From positions 186,001 through 250,000 of the forward strand of contig CAVOPB010000005.1 of assembly GCA_963697805.1 (NCBI GenBank): a stretch of 64,000 bases of DNA, read 5' to 3'. The translations under genes and the position numbers were made by a program. Shown here piece after piece: positions 16,210 to 24,657 of the stretch. The notes beneath the pieces were generated by a model. The model worked only from the letters and a program-made list of their open reading frames with translations, was not told the origin of the DNA and ran no database searches. The first letter of the stretch is position 1. The number at the start of each line of letters is the position of its first letter. This DNA is from VRUE01 sp963697805. Lineage in GTDB: Bacteria; Actinomycetota; Thermoleophilia; Solirubrobacterales; 70-9.

Positions 16210-17169
16210 CTAATAGACGAATTGGATCGAGAGGTAGTAACCGATCACGACCGTGAAGAAGACGGCATCAAGGCGGTCCAGCAGGCCGCCGTGGGGCCCG
16301 AACAGGCGGCCGGTGTCCTTGGTGCCGAGGTCGCGCTTGACCATCGACTCGAAGAGGTCGCCGATCGGAGCCACGATCGCGACCGCGGCGCCCATGATCA
16401 GGGCGTCGATCCCGGTCAGCCAGTCCTGGTAGAGGCCGGCGAACCAGAACGCCATCGTGCCGATCACGAAACCCCCGATCAGCCCCTCGAGCGTCTTGTT
16501 CGGCGAGAGGCTGGGGGCGATCCGGTGCGAGCCGAACATCCGCCCGGTCGCGTAGGCGCCGGTGTCGCTGGCGAAGGTCCCGACGAGGATGTCGACCAGG
16601 AGCGCGGCGCCGTGGTCGGGCAGGTCGCGCAGAAGCACGGCGTGAACGAGCGGCAGCCCGATCCAGAGGATCCCGAGCAGGGTCACCCCCATCGACATCG
16701 TGATCCCGTCGCGACGCTTGCGATCGGCGCCGAACGCGAACAGGACCAGGAACGAGGCGGCGAGCACCAGCACCACGTTGAAGGCGGTGCCGAAATGGGC
16801 GGCGACGATCAGGGCGGTGACCGTCAGATAGGCGGCGATCCCGATCGGGCGCACCGGCGCCGACATCGCCAGGAACTCGCGGACGCAGAGCAGCCCGATC
16901 GCGACCATCGCCAATGAGAACGGGATGCCCCCGGCAACGGTGATCGCGATCGCGAAGGCGATCCAGGGAATCGCGACGAGCACCCGTTTGACCGTCTCGC
17001 CGCGCATCTGGCGGGGCCGGGCCCGAGGCGGAACCGGCGGCCGCTCGGGTCGCTGCTGCCGCTCCTGGGCTGCCGTGGGGTCGTCGAGTTCCTCGAAGTG
17101 GTCGACGGCCCGCTCGAATTCCGAGCCGCGGTGGCGCCCCTCGCCGTCCTCGCCGCGCCCGGACTCCAT
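16210..17169 (-). CDS. cdsA: Phosphatidate cytidylyltransferase
   Basis: 319 residues. Converts phosphatidic acid and CTP to CDP-diacylglycerol at the membrane. A soluble, charged, Pro-rich N-terminus of about 60 residues (RPPVPPRARP) precedes about eight hydrophobic helices. The CDS signature is present near the C-terminus: SMVKRDLGTKDTGRLFGPHG then LLDRLDAVFF. The extended N-terminus is common in actinobacterial CdsA. The ATG overlaps the uppS stop (ATGA). Confidence 0.93.
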   Translation of the reverse strand: MESGRGEDGEGRHRGSEFERAVDHFEELDDPTAAQERQQRPERPPVPPRARPRQMRGETVKRVLVAIPWIAFAIAITVAGGIPFSLAMVAIGLLCVREFLAMSAPVRPIGIAAYLTVTALIVAAHFGTAFNVVLVLAASFLVLFAFGADRKRRDGITMSMGVTLLGILWIGLPLVHAVLLRDLPDHGAALLVDILVGTFASDTGAYATGRMFGSHRIAPSLSPNKTLEGLIGGFVIGTMAFWFAGLYQDWLTGIDALIMGAAVAIVAPIGDLFESMVKRDLGTKDTGRLFGPHGGLLDRLDAVFFTVVIGYYLSIQFVY

Positions 17170-17837
17170 CAGCGCGCCCCGAACCGGCGCCGGCGCTCGG
17201 CGAACTCATCAAGCGAGGCCTCGAACGCCTCCCGACCGAAGTCGGGCCAGAGCTCGTCGCGGAAGACGAGCTCCGAGTAGGCGCACTGCCAGAGCAGGTA
17301 GTTGGAGATCCGCTGCTCGCCGCTGGTTCGTATCAGGAGGTCGGGATCGTGCATCTCGGGCGCGTAGAGATGTTCGCGGAACTCCTCCTCGGAGGTCCCC
17401 TGGAAGTTTCGTGCGGCGTCGACGATCTCCGCTCTGCCGCCGTAGTTGAAGGCGACGAACAGGGTGATCCGATCGTTGCCGGCGGTCGTCTGTTCGGCCC
17501 GGTCCATCCGCTCGATCAGGTCCTGGGAGATCCCGTCGCGGCGCCCGATGAAGCGCATCCGCACGCCTTCCTCGCTCAGCTCGGGCGTCTCGGCGTCGAT
17601 CCGTTCGCCGAACATCTGCATCAGCCCCGTGACCTCCTCGGCGGGCCGGGACCAATTCTCGGTCGAGAACGAGTAGACGGTCAGCTCCTCGATCCCGAGC
17701 TCGACCGCGTCGCGGAGGCGGGCCTTGACGGTGTCGGCCCCGGCCCGGTGCCCCTCGACAACCGGCAGCCCCCTCTGCTGGGCCCAGCGGCCGTTGCCAT
17801 CGGTGATGATCGCTACGTACCGCGCGGAGGCGCTCAC
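17169..17837 (-). CDS. uppS: Isoprenyl transferase (undecaprenyl/polyprenyl diphosphate synthase)
   Basis: 222 residues of the cis-prenyltransferase family that builds the long-chain lipid carrier for cell-wall synthesis from IPP. The catalytic Asp lies in VAIITDGNGRWAQQRG close to the N-terminus; VYSFSTENWSRP and the C-terminal DLLIRTSGEQRISNYLLWQ and YSELVF are conserved substrate-binding blocks. It is on the short side of the family (usually 230-260). It overlaps frr upstream and cdsA downstream. Confidence 0.94.
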   Translation of the reverse strand: MSASARYVAIITDGNGRWAQQRGLPVVEGHRAGADTVKARLRDAVELGIEELTVYSFSTENWSRPAEEVTGLMQMFGERIDAETPELSEEGVRMRFIGRRDGISQDLIERMDRAEQTTAGNDRITLFVAFNYGGRAEIVDAARNFQGTSEEEFREHLYAPEMHDPDLLIRTSGEQRISNYLLWQCAYSELVFRDELWPDFGREAFEASLDEFAERRRRFGAR

Positions 17838-18397
17838 ACCTCCAGGATCTCCTCTTCCTTTCCCTTGAGGAGAGCGTCGATCTCGGCGACCGCGTCGTCG
17901 GTCTGTTTCTGGAGGGCGGTCTCGGCGCGGCGCTCGTCGTCCTCGCCCGCTTCACCCTCCTTCTTCAGCTCGCGCAGGTCGTGCATCGTGTCGCGGCGGA
18001 TGTTGCGGACCGCGACCCTGCCCTCCTCGGCGACCCCGTGGACGACCTTGACCATCTCGCGGCGCCGCTCCTCGGTCAGCTCCGGGATCGCCAGACGGAT
18101 CAGGCTGCCGTCGTTGCTCGGGGTGAGGCCGACGTCGGACTCGCGGATCGACTTCTCGATCGCCTCGATCGCCGACTTGTCGAACGGGGTCACGGTCAGC
18201 AGGCGCGCGTCCGAGGCGGCGACGTTGGCCAGCTGCTTGAGCGGCGTCGGCGAGCCGTAGTAGTCGACCGTGATCCGGTCGAGCAGGTGGGGCGAGGCTC
18301 GTCCCGTGCGGACCGTCGCCAGCTCGCCGCGGCTGGACTCGACCGACTTCGTCATCCGGTCCTCGGCGTCCTTGAGCAGCTCGTCGATCAGCTCCAC
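17834..18397 (-). CDS. frr: Ribosome recycling factor
   Basis: 187 residues, usual length 185. RRF splits post-termination ribosomes with EF-G. The helical hairpin ends are recognisable: an N-terminal DAEDRMTKSVESSRGELATV, ASPHLLDRITVDYYG in the middle domain, and RREMVKVVHGVAEEGRVAVR with the C-terminal TDDAVAEIDALLKGKEEEIL. It follows pyrH by 18 bases and overlaps uppS by 4. Confidence 0.96.
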   Translation of the reverse strand: MELIDELLKDAEDRMTKSVESSRGELATVRTGRASPHLLDRITVDYYGSPTPLKQLANVAASDARLLTVTPFDKSAIEAIEKSIRESDVGLTPSNDGSLIRLAIPELTEERRREMVKVVHGVAEEGRVAVRNIRRDTMHDLRELKKEGEAGEDDERRAETALQKQTDDAVAEIDALLKGKEEEILEV

Positions 18398-18415
18398 TGG
18401 TCCTCTCCTATGCGT

Positions 18416-19156
18416 CTAGCCGGCGGGATCGTTGGAGACCAACGTGCCCACTCTCTCGCCGCGGACGATCCTATCTATGTTCGACTCGTCCCCCATGTTG
18501 AAGACGTAGATCGGCAGCCCGTTGTCCATGCAGAGCGAGAGCGCGGTCGAGTCCATCACCCGCAGTTCCCGCTCGATCGCCTCACGGTGGGAGATCTCGG
18601 CGATGAACTTGGCGTCCGGGTTGGTCGCCGGGTCGGAGTCATAGACGCCCTCGACGCCGTTCTTGGCCATCAGGATCGCTTCGGCGCGGATCTCCAGCGC
18701 CCGCAGGGCGGCGGCGGTGTCGGTGGTGAAGAACGGGTTGCCGGTGCCGGCGGCGAAGATCACGACCCGGCCTTTCTCGAGGTGGCGCATCGCGCGGCGG
18801 CGGATGTAGGGCTCGGCGACCTCCTTGACGTCGATCGCCGACATCACCCGGGTGTGCTCGCCGATGTGCTCGAGCGCGTCCTGGAGGGTGAGGGCGTTGA
18901 GGACGGTCGCCAGCATCCCCATGTAGTCGCCGGTGGCGCGGTCCATCCCGGCCGCGGCCGCCTCGAGGCCCCGGAAGATGTTGCCGGCGCCGACGACGAT
19001 CGCCACCTCCACCCCGCGCTCGCGCACCGCCGCGATCTGGCGGGCGATCTGCTGGATCTCAGCGGCGTCGGTCCCGAAGTCCAATTCCCCCATCAGGGCC
19101 TCTCCCGAGACCTTCAGGAGGATGCGGCTGAACTGGGGATCGGAGTCCGGGCTCAC
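18416..19156 (-). CDS. pyrH: UMP kinase
   Basis: 246 residues of the amino-acid-kinase fold, phosphorylating UMP to UDP. N-terminal RILLKVSGEALMG binds ATP; VAIVVGAGNIFRG and DYMGMLATVLNALTLQDALE are the UMP-site blocks; the C-terminal LSLCMDNGLPIYVFNM is typical. It lies between tsf and frr in the conserved order rpsB-tsf-pyrH-frr, 5 bases after the tsf stop. Confidence 0.96.
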   Translation of the reverse strand: MSPDSDPQFSRILLKVSGEALMGELDFGTDAAEIQQIARQIAAVRERGVEVAIVVGAGNIFRGLEAAAAGMDRATGDYMGMLATVLNALTLQDALEHIGEHTRVMSAIDVKEVAEPYIRRRAMRHLEKGRVVIFAAGTGNPFFTTDTAAALRALEIRAEAILMAKNGVEGVYDSDPATNPDAKFIAEISHREAIERELRVMDSTALSLCMDNGLPIYVFNMGDESNIDRIVRGERVGTLVSNDPAG

Positions 19157-19161
19157 GCGCC

Positions 19162-19764
19162 TCAGTCACCGACGCGAAAGTAGGCGAACCTGGCGATCCG
19201 GATGTTCTCGCCGGTCTTCGCCGCCATCTCCTGGCGAAGCTCCTCGATCGACTTCGAGTCGTGCTTCTCGGTGTTGACGTGCGACTGGTCGAGGAGGGCG
19301 ACCTCCTTGGCCCACTTGGCGAGCTGGCCCTCGACGATCTTCTCGACGACGTTGTCGGGTTTGCCGTCCTCGCGGGCCTTCTCCTCGAAGACACGCTTCT
19401 CGGCCTCGCGCTCGTCCTCCGGGATCTCCTCGGAGGAGACGTACTGGGGAGCTGTGGCCGCGATGTGGAGGGCGACCTCGTAGGCGAAGGCCCTGAAGTC
19501 CTCGTTGCGGGCGACGAAGTCGCTCTCGCACTGGACTTCGACCATCGCCCCGACCCTGTCGTTGGCGTGGATGTAGGAGGCGACGACGCCCTCGTCGGTG
19601 CCGCGCCCCTCGCGCTTGGCAGCCGAGGCCTGACCCTTGACGCGGAGGATCTCGACCGCGCGGTCGGCGTCGCCATCCGCCTCGGCGAGGGCCGCTTTGC
19701 AGTCCATCATCGCCGCCCCGGTCCGATCCCGGAGCGCCTTCACGTCCGCCGCCGAGACGCTCAC
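19162..19764 (-). CDS. tsf: Elongation factor Ts
   Basis: 200 residues; the short EF-Ts form, with one core subdomain instead of two. It regenerates EF-Tu-GTP. The UBA-like N-terminus has LRDRTGAAMMDCKAALAEAD; EGVVASYIHANDRVGAMVEV and ESDFVARNEDFRAFAYEVALHIAA are the core motifs. The ATG overlaps the rpsB stop by 4 bases. Confidence 0.96.
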   Translation of the reverse strand: MSVSAADVKALRDRTGAAMMDCKAALAEADGDADRAVEILRVKGQASAAKREGRGTDEGVVASYIHANDRVGAMVEVQCESDFVARNEDFRAFAYEVALHIAATAPQYVSSEEIPEDEREAEKRVFEEKAREDGKPDNVVEKIVEGQLAKWAKEVALLDQSHVNTEKHDSKSIEELRQEMAAKTGENIRIARFAYFRVGD

Positions 19765-20735
19765 TTTCCGCCCCCGGCCGTCTCCGAAGGAGTCAGATTG
19801 CGATCGGAGCCGGCCGGGGGCGCCGCATCAACCGGCGGCTGCTCCGTTGCGCGTCCGCTGCCGCCGGCAGGCGCATCGGCGCCTGGGGGACCCGGGGCCT
19901 GCGGGGCGGCGGCTTTCGCGGCCTCCGCGGCTTTCGCCGCCTCCTCGGCGGCGACGCGGGCTTTCTCTTCCTCCTCGCGTTTCTTGCGCTCTTCGTCCTC
20001 CTTGCGGCGGCGCTCCATTTCCTCGGCGATCCGCTTTTCCTCCTGCTGGCGCCAGGCGCCGGCGCCGGTCTCGATCGCGCTCCCGATCGTGCCGATCACG
20101 AGCTCGCAGGAGCGGATCGCGTCGTCGTTGCCGGGGATCACGTAATCGATCTGGGTCGGGTCGCAGTTGGTGTCGACGAGGCCGATGATCGGGATCCGCA
20201 GCCGCACCGCCTCACGCACCGCGATCTCCTCCGTTTTGAGGTCGGTGACGAAGACCGCGTCCGGCAGCCGGTCCATGTCGCGGACGCCGCCGAGGTTGTA
20301 CTCGAGCTTGGCGAGCTCGGCCTGCATCCCCATCCGCTCCTTGGTCGGGAGCAGGTCGAGTTTGCCCTCATCGCGCCAATCGGTGAGCTCGTGCAGCCGC
20401 GCGATCCGGGCCGAGATCGTGTTGAAGTTGGTCAGGAGGCCGCCGAGCCAGCGCTGGCTCACGTACGGCATCTTGCATCGGTCCGCCCATGACTCGACGG
20501 CGCCGCGCGCCTGCTTCTTGGTGCCGACGAACAGCACGGTTCCGCCGCCGGATGCGAGCTCGCCCGCGAACCGGCGGGCCTTCTCCAGCAACTCCTCGGT
20601 CTGGACGAGGTCGATGATGTGGATCCCGTCCAGCTCGCCGAAGATGTATCGGCGCATGTTCGGGTTCCAGCGCCGAGTCTGGTGTCCGAAGTGGACCCCA
20701 GCCTCGAGCAGCTCTTTGAGGCCAGCCTCTGGCAT
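19761..20735 (-). CDS. rpsB: 30S ribosomal protein S2 with long C-terminal extension
   Basis: 324 residues against about 230-280 usual. The S2 core is plain: LKELLEAGVHFGHQTRRWNP, YIFGELDGIHIIDL, VLFVGTKKQA, QRWLGGLLTNF and LVDTNCDPTQIDYVIPGNDD. After about residue 230 the protein becomes a Glu/Arg/Lys-rich coiled coil (RIAEEMERRRKEDEERKK) and then an Ala/Pro/Gly-rich tail. Actinobacterial S2 often carries such tails; their role is unknown. It is the first gene of the rpsB-tsf-pyrH-frr-uppS-cdsA-dxr-rseP run. Confidence 0.96.
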   Translation of the reverse strand: MPEAGLKELLEAGVHFGHQTRRWNPNMRRYIFGELDGIHIIDLVQTEELLEKARRFAGELASGGGTVLFVGTKKQARGAVESWADRCKMPYVSQRWLGGLLTNFNTISARIARLHELTDWRDEGKLDLLPTKERMGMQAELAKLEYNLGGVRDMDRLPDAVFVTDLKTEEIAVREAVRLRIPIIGLVDTNCDPTQIDYVIPGNDDAIRSCELVIGTIGSAIETGAGAWRQQEEKRIAEEMERRRKEDEERKKREEEEKARVAAEEAAKAAEAAKAAAPQAPGPPGADAPAGGSGRATEQPPVDAAPPAGSDRNLTPSETAGGGK

Positions 20736-20872
20736 TTCAGCTATCTCCTTGATCTTGGTGCTATCCCACCGCTCTGACCGGGGATTCGGCGTTTGCCGAT
20801 CAGGATCCGGGGCGATACGGCGGGGGTCGGTTTAGTGGTGAAGGGTGAAGGATTGTAGAGGGGGTGGGCGTA
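20736..20872 (-). promoter_or_regulatory. rpsB leader and candidate promoter
   Basis: 137 bases between the rluD stop side and the rpsB start. TACAAT (minus strand, 20853-20858) is a fair -10 box; no good -35 is seen. A hairpin with ATCGGC/GCCGAAT arms around AAAC, inside weaker CCGG/CCGG arms, lies at about 20780-20812. AAGGAG sits 8 bases before the ATG. An S2 autoregulatory site could be here but no known motif was recognised. Confidence 0.4.
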
Positions 20873-21550
20873 TCAGGCCCGACGGGCCGCCTCCAGGGCC
20901 CGCGAGAGGTCCTCGGGCAGCTCGGAGGTGAAGGTCATCCTCTCGCCCGTCGCCGGGTGCGAGAAGGCGAGGCGGTGGGCGTGGAGGAACGGGCGCTCGA
21001 GCCCGTGGCGGCGCTCGCCGCCGTAGGTCGGGTCGCCCAGCAGCGGGTGATCGATCGCCGCGAAGTGGGCGCGGATCTGATGGGTCCGGCCGGTCTCCAG
21101 GCGCGCTTCGAGCAGGGTCTCGTGGGGCAGCAGCTCGACGACCTCGAAATGCGTTCGCGCCTGGCGCGGGGCGGCCCCCGCGACCGCCATCCGGTGGCGC
21201 TGGCGGGAGGCGCGGCCGATCGGCGCGTCGATCGTCCCCGACCGCGACGGCAGCCGGCCGTCGGCCAGGGCGAGATAGACCCGTTCGACCTCGCGGCGGC
21301 GGACCTGCCCCTGCAGGGCCCGCAGCGACTCCTCGTCGCGGGCGACGACCATCAGCCCGCTGGTGCCCTTGTCGAGCCGGTGGACGATTCCCGGGCGCTC
21401 GGGCTCGCCGCCGCCGAGGATCTCGCCGAGCTCGTCGACCAGGGTCGGGCCCTGGTGCGAGGGCGCCGGGTGGACGACGAGCCCGGCCGGCTTGTCGACG
21501 ACCGCGAGGGAGTCGTCGATGTGGACGATCCGAAGCTCTCCTTCCTTCAT
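20873..21550 (-). CDS. rluD: RluD-family RNA pseudouridine synthase
   Basis: 225 residues. Catalytic Asp in IVHRLDKGTSGLMVVAR (about residues 55-71), with DKPAGLVVHPAPSH before it and ARLETGRTHQIRAHF and DPTYGG after. The usual N-terminal S4 RNA-binding domain (about 70 residues) is absent, so this is a short form. It probably modifies 23S rRNA. Its position directly after lspA, with overlapping ends, is the common arrangement in Gram-positive bacteria. Confidence 0.9.
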   Translation of the reverse strand: MKEGELRIVHIDDSLAVVDKPAGLVVHPAPSHQGPTLVDELGEILGGGEPERPGIVHRLDKGTSGLMVVARDEESLRALQGQVRRREVERVYLALADGRLPSRSGTIDAPIGRASRQRHRMAVAGAAPRQARTHFEVVELLPHETLLEARLETGRTHQIRAHFAAIDHPLLGDPTYGGERRHGLERPFLHAHRLAFSHPATGERMTFTSELPEDLSRALEAARRA

Positions 21551-22002
21551 TTCGGCTCACCGGTGAGGCTCAACGCCAGCAGGACGACGCCGAGGGTGAT
21601 CGAGACATCGGCGAGGTTGAACGGCGGCCAGGAGAAGATGTCGACGTAGTCGGTCACCGCGTCGGCCCTGATCCGGTCGGCGAGGTTGCCGAGCGCGCCG
21701 CCCGCAAGGAGGCCGACGGCGACCCACATCCAGGGGCGGGTCGGGTCCCGCGAGAAGAGCCAGCCGATGAAGATCAGGCTTCCGAGGGCAAAGGCGACCA
21801 GCAGGCCGCCGCCGTCGCCCGCGAGGCCGAAGGCGACGCCGCGGTTGTGGGCCAGGGTCAGCCCGATCGGCCCGAGGATGTCGACGTGCTCGCCGGGATA
21901 GAGATTCGACTCGACGAGCTCCTTGACGCCCTGATCGAGGGCGACGACGAGTCCGCAGAGGGCGCCGGCGAGGCGCCAGGCACGACCGCGCTCCACGCTC
22001 AC
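21547..22002 (-). CDS. lspA: Lipoprotein signal peptidase (signal peptidase II)
   Basis: 151 residues with four membrane helices. The two catalytic Asp lie in ALGNLADRIRADAVTDYVD, and NRGVAFGLAGDGGG is the conserved loop. It removes signal peptides from diacylglyceryl-modified prolipoproteins. It overlaps yggT upstream and rluD downstream by 4 bases each, so the operon is translationally coupled. Confidence 0.94.
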   Translation of the reverse strand: MSVERGRAWRLAGALCGLVVALDQGVKELVESNLYPGEHVDILGPIGLTLAHNRGVAFGLAGDGGGLLVAFALGSLIFIGWLFSRDPTRPWMWVAVGLLAGGALGNLADRIRADAVTDYVDIFSWPPFNLADVSITLGVVLLALSLTGEPK

Positions 22003-22307
22003 CCTGCGATCAGGCTGACGACCACCGCTCGCACCACGAACAGGACGATGATCGCGATCATCGGGCTGAGGTCGAGCGCGAAGCCCCCGCCACCGATCGG
22101 CGGCAGGAACCGCCTGAAGAGGTTGATGTAGGGGTTCGTGGTCTCGGTGATGAAGTCGACCACCGCGCGCAGAGCGCGGTTGTAGGGCATCCGCGGCACC
22201 CAGGAGAGCAGGACGTTGATCAGGACCAGGACGATGTAGACGAGAAAGAGGGCGCTGACGTATTCGGCGACGTCGTCGCGGGTGAGGGCGAGCGGGATCG
22301 CGCTCAC
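21999..22307 (-). CDS. yggT: YggT family membrane protein
   Basis: 102 residues with two hydrophobic segments (YVSALFLVYIVLVLINVLLSW and SPMIAIIVLFVVRAVVVSLI), separated by the conserved ETTNPYINLFRRFLPPIGGG. YggT/YlmG proteins are linked to division-site and membrane organisation and sit beside sepF in many Gram-positives, as here. Molecular function is not established. Confidence 0.88.
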   Translation of the reverse strand: MSAIPLALTRDDVAEYVSALFLVYIVLVLINVLLSWVPRMPYNRALRAVVDFITETTNPYINLFRRFLPPIGGGGFALDLSPMIAIIVLFVVRAVVVSLIAG

Positions 22308-23047
22308 GGTTTCATCCTCTCGAGCGAGGCCCTGACCGCGGCGGCGAAGGCGTCGCGGGCGCCCTCGCGGTCGAGCGCTTCGAGGCCTGCCTCGGTGCTG
22401 CCTCCCGGCGAGGCGACGGCCCGGCGGACGTCGGCCGGATGGCGGGCCCGCAGCAGCTCGGCCGTCCCGGCGGTGGTCTCGACCACCAGCTCCCTTGCCA
22501 GCGTCTCGTCGAGGCCGGCGTCGGCCCCGGCGTCGGCCAGGGCCTCGACCGCGAGCGCGAGGTAGGCCGGTGCACAGCCCATGATCGCCGTCGCGGCGTC
22601 GAACTCGGAGTCGGGCAGCTCGACCGTCCTTCCGAGCAGGTCGAGCAGGGCCCTGACCTCGGTCGATTCGCCGCCGGCGACGCAGAGCACGCCCCGTCGC
22701 ACCTCGACCGCGACGTTCGGCATCACCCGGAAGACGTCGGCGCCCGGAAAGGCAGCGCGGACACTCTCCAGCGAGGTGGCGCCGAGCAGGGAGACGAGCG
22801 GCTTGGCGAGCTCGCCGATTTCGGCGGCGGCGTCATCCATCCGGGCCGGCTTGACCGCGAGCACCAGGACGTCGGCCGCATCGGCCAGCTCGGCATTCGA
22901 GCCGACCGCCCGGCCGCCGACCTCGGCCGCGAGCGCGGTCGCCCGGCCGGAGCCGCCGTCCGTGAACAGCATCCCGTCCACGGCACCGACCCAGCCGCGC
23001 GCCATCGCGGCGGCCATGCTGCCCGAGCCACAGAAGCCGATAACCAT
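22304..23047 (-). CDS. proC: Pyrroline-5-carboxylate reductase
   Basis: 247 residues, slightly shorter than the usual 260-270. Reduces P5C to proline with NAD(P)H. Rossmann start VIGFCGSGSMAAAMARGW; VLAVKPARMDDAAAE; RVMPNVAVEVRRGV and the C-terminal SPGGSTEAGLEALDREGARDAF are all conserved. The start codon abuts a perfect 10-bp hairpin that could limit translation initiation. It overlaps yggT by 4 bases. Confidence 0.93.
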   Translation of the reverse strand: MVIGFCGSGSMAAAMARGWVGAVDGMLFTDGGSGRATALAAEVGGRAVGSNAELADAADVLVLAVKPARMDDAAAEIGELAKPLVSLLGATSLESVRAAFPGADVFRVMPNVAVEVRRGVLCVAGGESTEVRALLDLLGRTVELPDSEFDAATAIMGCAPAYLALAVEALADAGADAGLDETLARELVVETTAGTAELLRARHPADVRRAVASPGGSTEAGLEALDREGARDAFAAAVRASLERMKP

Positions 23048-23070
23048 CGCCGGGAGAGTATCCCGGCGAT
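23046..23070. terminator. Perfect 10-bp hairpin at the proC start
   Basis: ATCGCCGGGA and TCCCGGCGAT around a 5-base loop. On the minus strand the 3' arm ends in the AT of the proC ATG. It lies 28 bases beyond the phoA stop. No T-tract follows, so it may be a phoA terminator, a start-codon mask for proC, or both. Confidence 0.45.
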
Positions 23071-23098
23071 GGCCGTCGGCTTACGGGCGCCCTGCGGC

Positions 23099-24505
23099 TC
23101 AGCCGCCGAGCACGTCGAACAGGTCGGTGTGATCGTTGGTGCCGAGCACGTCGAGCGAGCCCGGCCCCGAGCCCCATACCGGCACCACGGCGCCGGTGTG
23201 CTGCTGGCTCGGGGGCGCTGCCACCGGCGGGGCGCCGGGGCCGCCGTATCCCGCCGTCCCATAGGTCAGGGAGAGCGTCTGACCGTCCTTGGTTGTCAGG
23301 TTGGTCGAGTACCCGGTCGGCACGCCGCTGCCGCCGGCGTCCTCACCCACGATCTGACTCGTGTGGGCGTGGTCGGCGGTGACGACGACGAGCGTGTCGG
23401 GATTGTGGCGCTGGTAGTCGAGCGCGACTCCGATCGCGTTGTCGAATGCCACCGTCTCACCGATTTGCCCGCAGGCGTTGGTCGCGTGGTCCTGCTTGTC
23501 GATCGACGCTCCCTCGACCTGGAGGAAGAAACCCTTCCGGTTGTCGAGGAGGTCGATCGCCTTGTCGGTCATCGCCGAGAGGCTCGGCTCGTTCGCGGGC
23601 CGCTGATTCTCGTTGCAGGGGACGGGCGCGTTGCCCGTGCCCAGCGAGGCCGGGGGGCCGCTCCACTCGAGCGACATGTTGCCCGGGTTGAACAGACCGA
23701 GGACCGGGTGTTTGGCGACGCTTGAGATACCGCTCAACCCGGTCGCGTCGGTGACGTACTGGTAGCCCTTGGCCTGGGCCGACTGGGCGACCGTCTTGCC
23801 GGTGTCGGGCCCGCCGGTGATCGTCTGCTCGAAGCGGCCGCGGCCACCTCCGAGCAGCACGTCCACCCTGTGGTCGGCCTCCTGCTCGGCGATCGAGCCG
23901 AGGCCTCCGGCGGCCTTCGTCTCAGTCGAGCACGGCGCCATGTTGGCCGGGCCCTGGCAACCCCGCAGCGAGATGTGCGAGGCGAGCACGGCCGGAGTGG
24001 CGTCGGTGATCTCGGCCGTCGAGACGTCGCCGACCTTCATCCCTCGCTTCTGCGCGATCTCGAGGACCGTCTTCAGATTCGCGCCGGGCACCGATATGGC
24101 GCTGCTCGGCCCCTGCGAGATCCGCTCGTCGATCGTCTTCTGACCCGTGGCCCACATCGTCCCGGTCGATGCAGAGTCGGGGTCGTAGTCGGGCAGGTAG
24201 GGCGGATTCGCGGCCGGCTTCACCGACCAGGTCGTGTCGAACCCGGTGAACGGCATCCGGTCGACGTTGAGGTCGTTGTCGACACCCTGGTAGTAGCGGG
24301 CCGCGGTGATCTCCTGCGTCCCCATCCCGTCTCCGAGGAAGAAGATCACGTTCTTCGGAGTGCGGTCCTGGAGTGCCGAGCGAATGGCCTGCTCGGTGCT
24401 GTCGTGATGCCGGTCGAAGTAGCCGGTGGCGGCTGCCGTGCCGACACCGATCACGGCGACGGTGATTGCCGCGGCGGCTACCGCGACGAATCGAGTGTGT
24501 CTCAT
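23099..24505 (-). CDS. phoA: Secreted alkaline phosphatase
   Basis: 468 residues. Signal peptide FVAVAAAAITVAVIGVGTAAA. Metal site NVIFFLGDGMGTQEI (about 51-65), nucleophile Ser in YDPDSASTGTMWATGQKT, and metal-binding TADHAHTSQIV near the C-terminus identify the PhoA superfamily, which releases phosphate from monoesters outside the cell. Two Cys pairs in the middle fit an exported fold. It interrupts the lspA-proC-sepF cluster and has its own upstream PHO-box-like array, so it is probably an insertion under phosphate control. Confidence 0.92.
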   Translation of the reverse strand: MRHTRFVAVAAAAITVAVIGVGTAAATGYFDRHHDSTEQAIRSALQDRTPKNVIFFLGDGMGTQEITAARYYQGVDNDLNVDRMPFTGFDTTWSVKPAANPPYLPDYDPDSASTGTMWATGQKTIDERISQGPSSAISVPGANLKTVLEIAQKRGMKVGDVSTAEITDATPAVLASHISLRGCQGPANMAPCSTETKAAGGLGSIAEQEADHRVDVLLGGGRGRFEQTITGGPDTGKTVAQSAQAKGYQYVTDATGLSGISSVAKHPVLGLFNPGNMSLEWSGPPASLGTGNAPVPCNENQRPANEPSLSAMTDKAIDLLDNRKGFFLQVEGASIDKQDHATNACGQIGETVAFDNAIGVALDYQRHNPDTLVVVTADHAHTSQIVGEDAGGSGVPTGYSTNLTTKDGQTLSLTYGTAGYGGPGAPPVAAPPSQQHTGAVVPVWGSGPGSLDVLGTNDHTDLFDVLGG

Positions 24506-24578
24506 CTGGTCTCCTAGCGTTTGACGGACTGGGCGGGTCCGACGCTAGGCACTGCCAGGTGGGCCGATGTGGCCGAGC

Positions 24579-24633
24579 CGTTGAGAAGACGTGACCATCG
24601 CGTTGCGAAGTCGTTGACGCGCTGTGAATGCCC
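24579..24633 (-). promoter_or_regulatory. PHO-box-like array of 11-bp direct repeats upstream of phoA
   Basis: Five consecutive 11-base units on the plus strand begin CGTTGAG, CGTGACC, CGTTGCG, CGTTGAC and TGTGAAT at 24579, 24590, 24601, 24612 and 24623. On the minus strand these read as tCAACG/gTCACG-type units. Known PhoP boxes of actinobacteria are 11-bp direct repeats with GTTCACC-like cores. The array lies 74-128 bases upstream of the phoA ATG, as expected for an activator. The rest of the 152-base gap shows no other feature. Confidence 0.6.
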
Positions 24634-24657
24634 GAAAGCGGGCTCCGGAGCCAGCGG

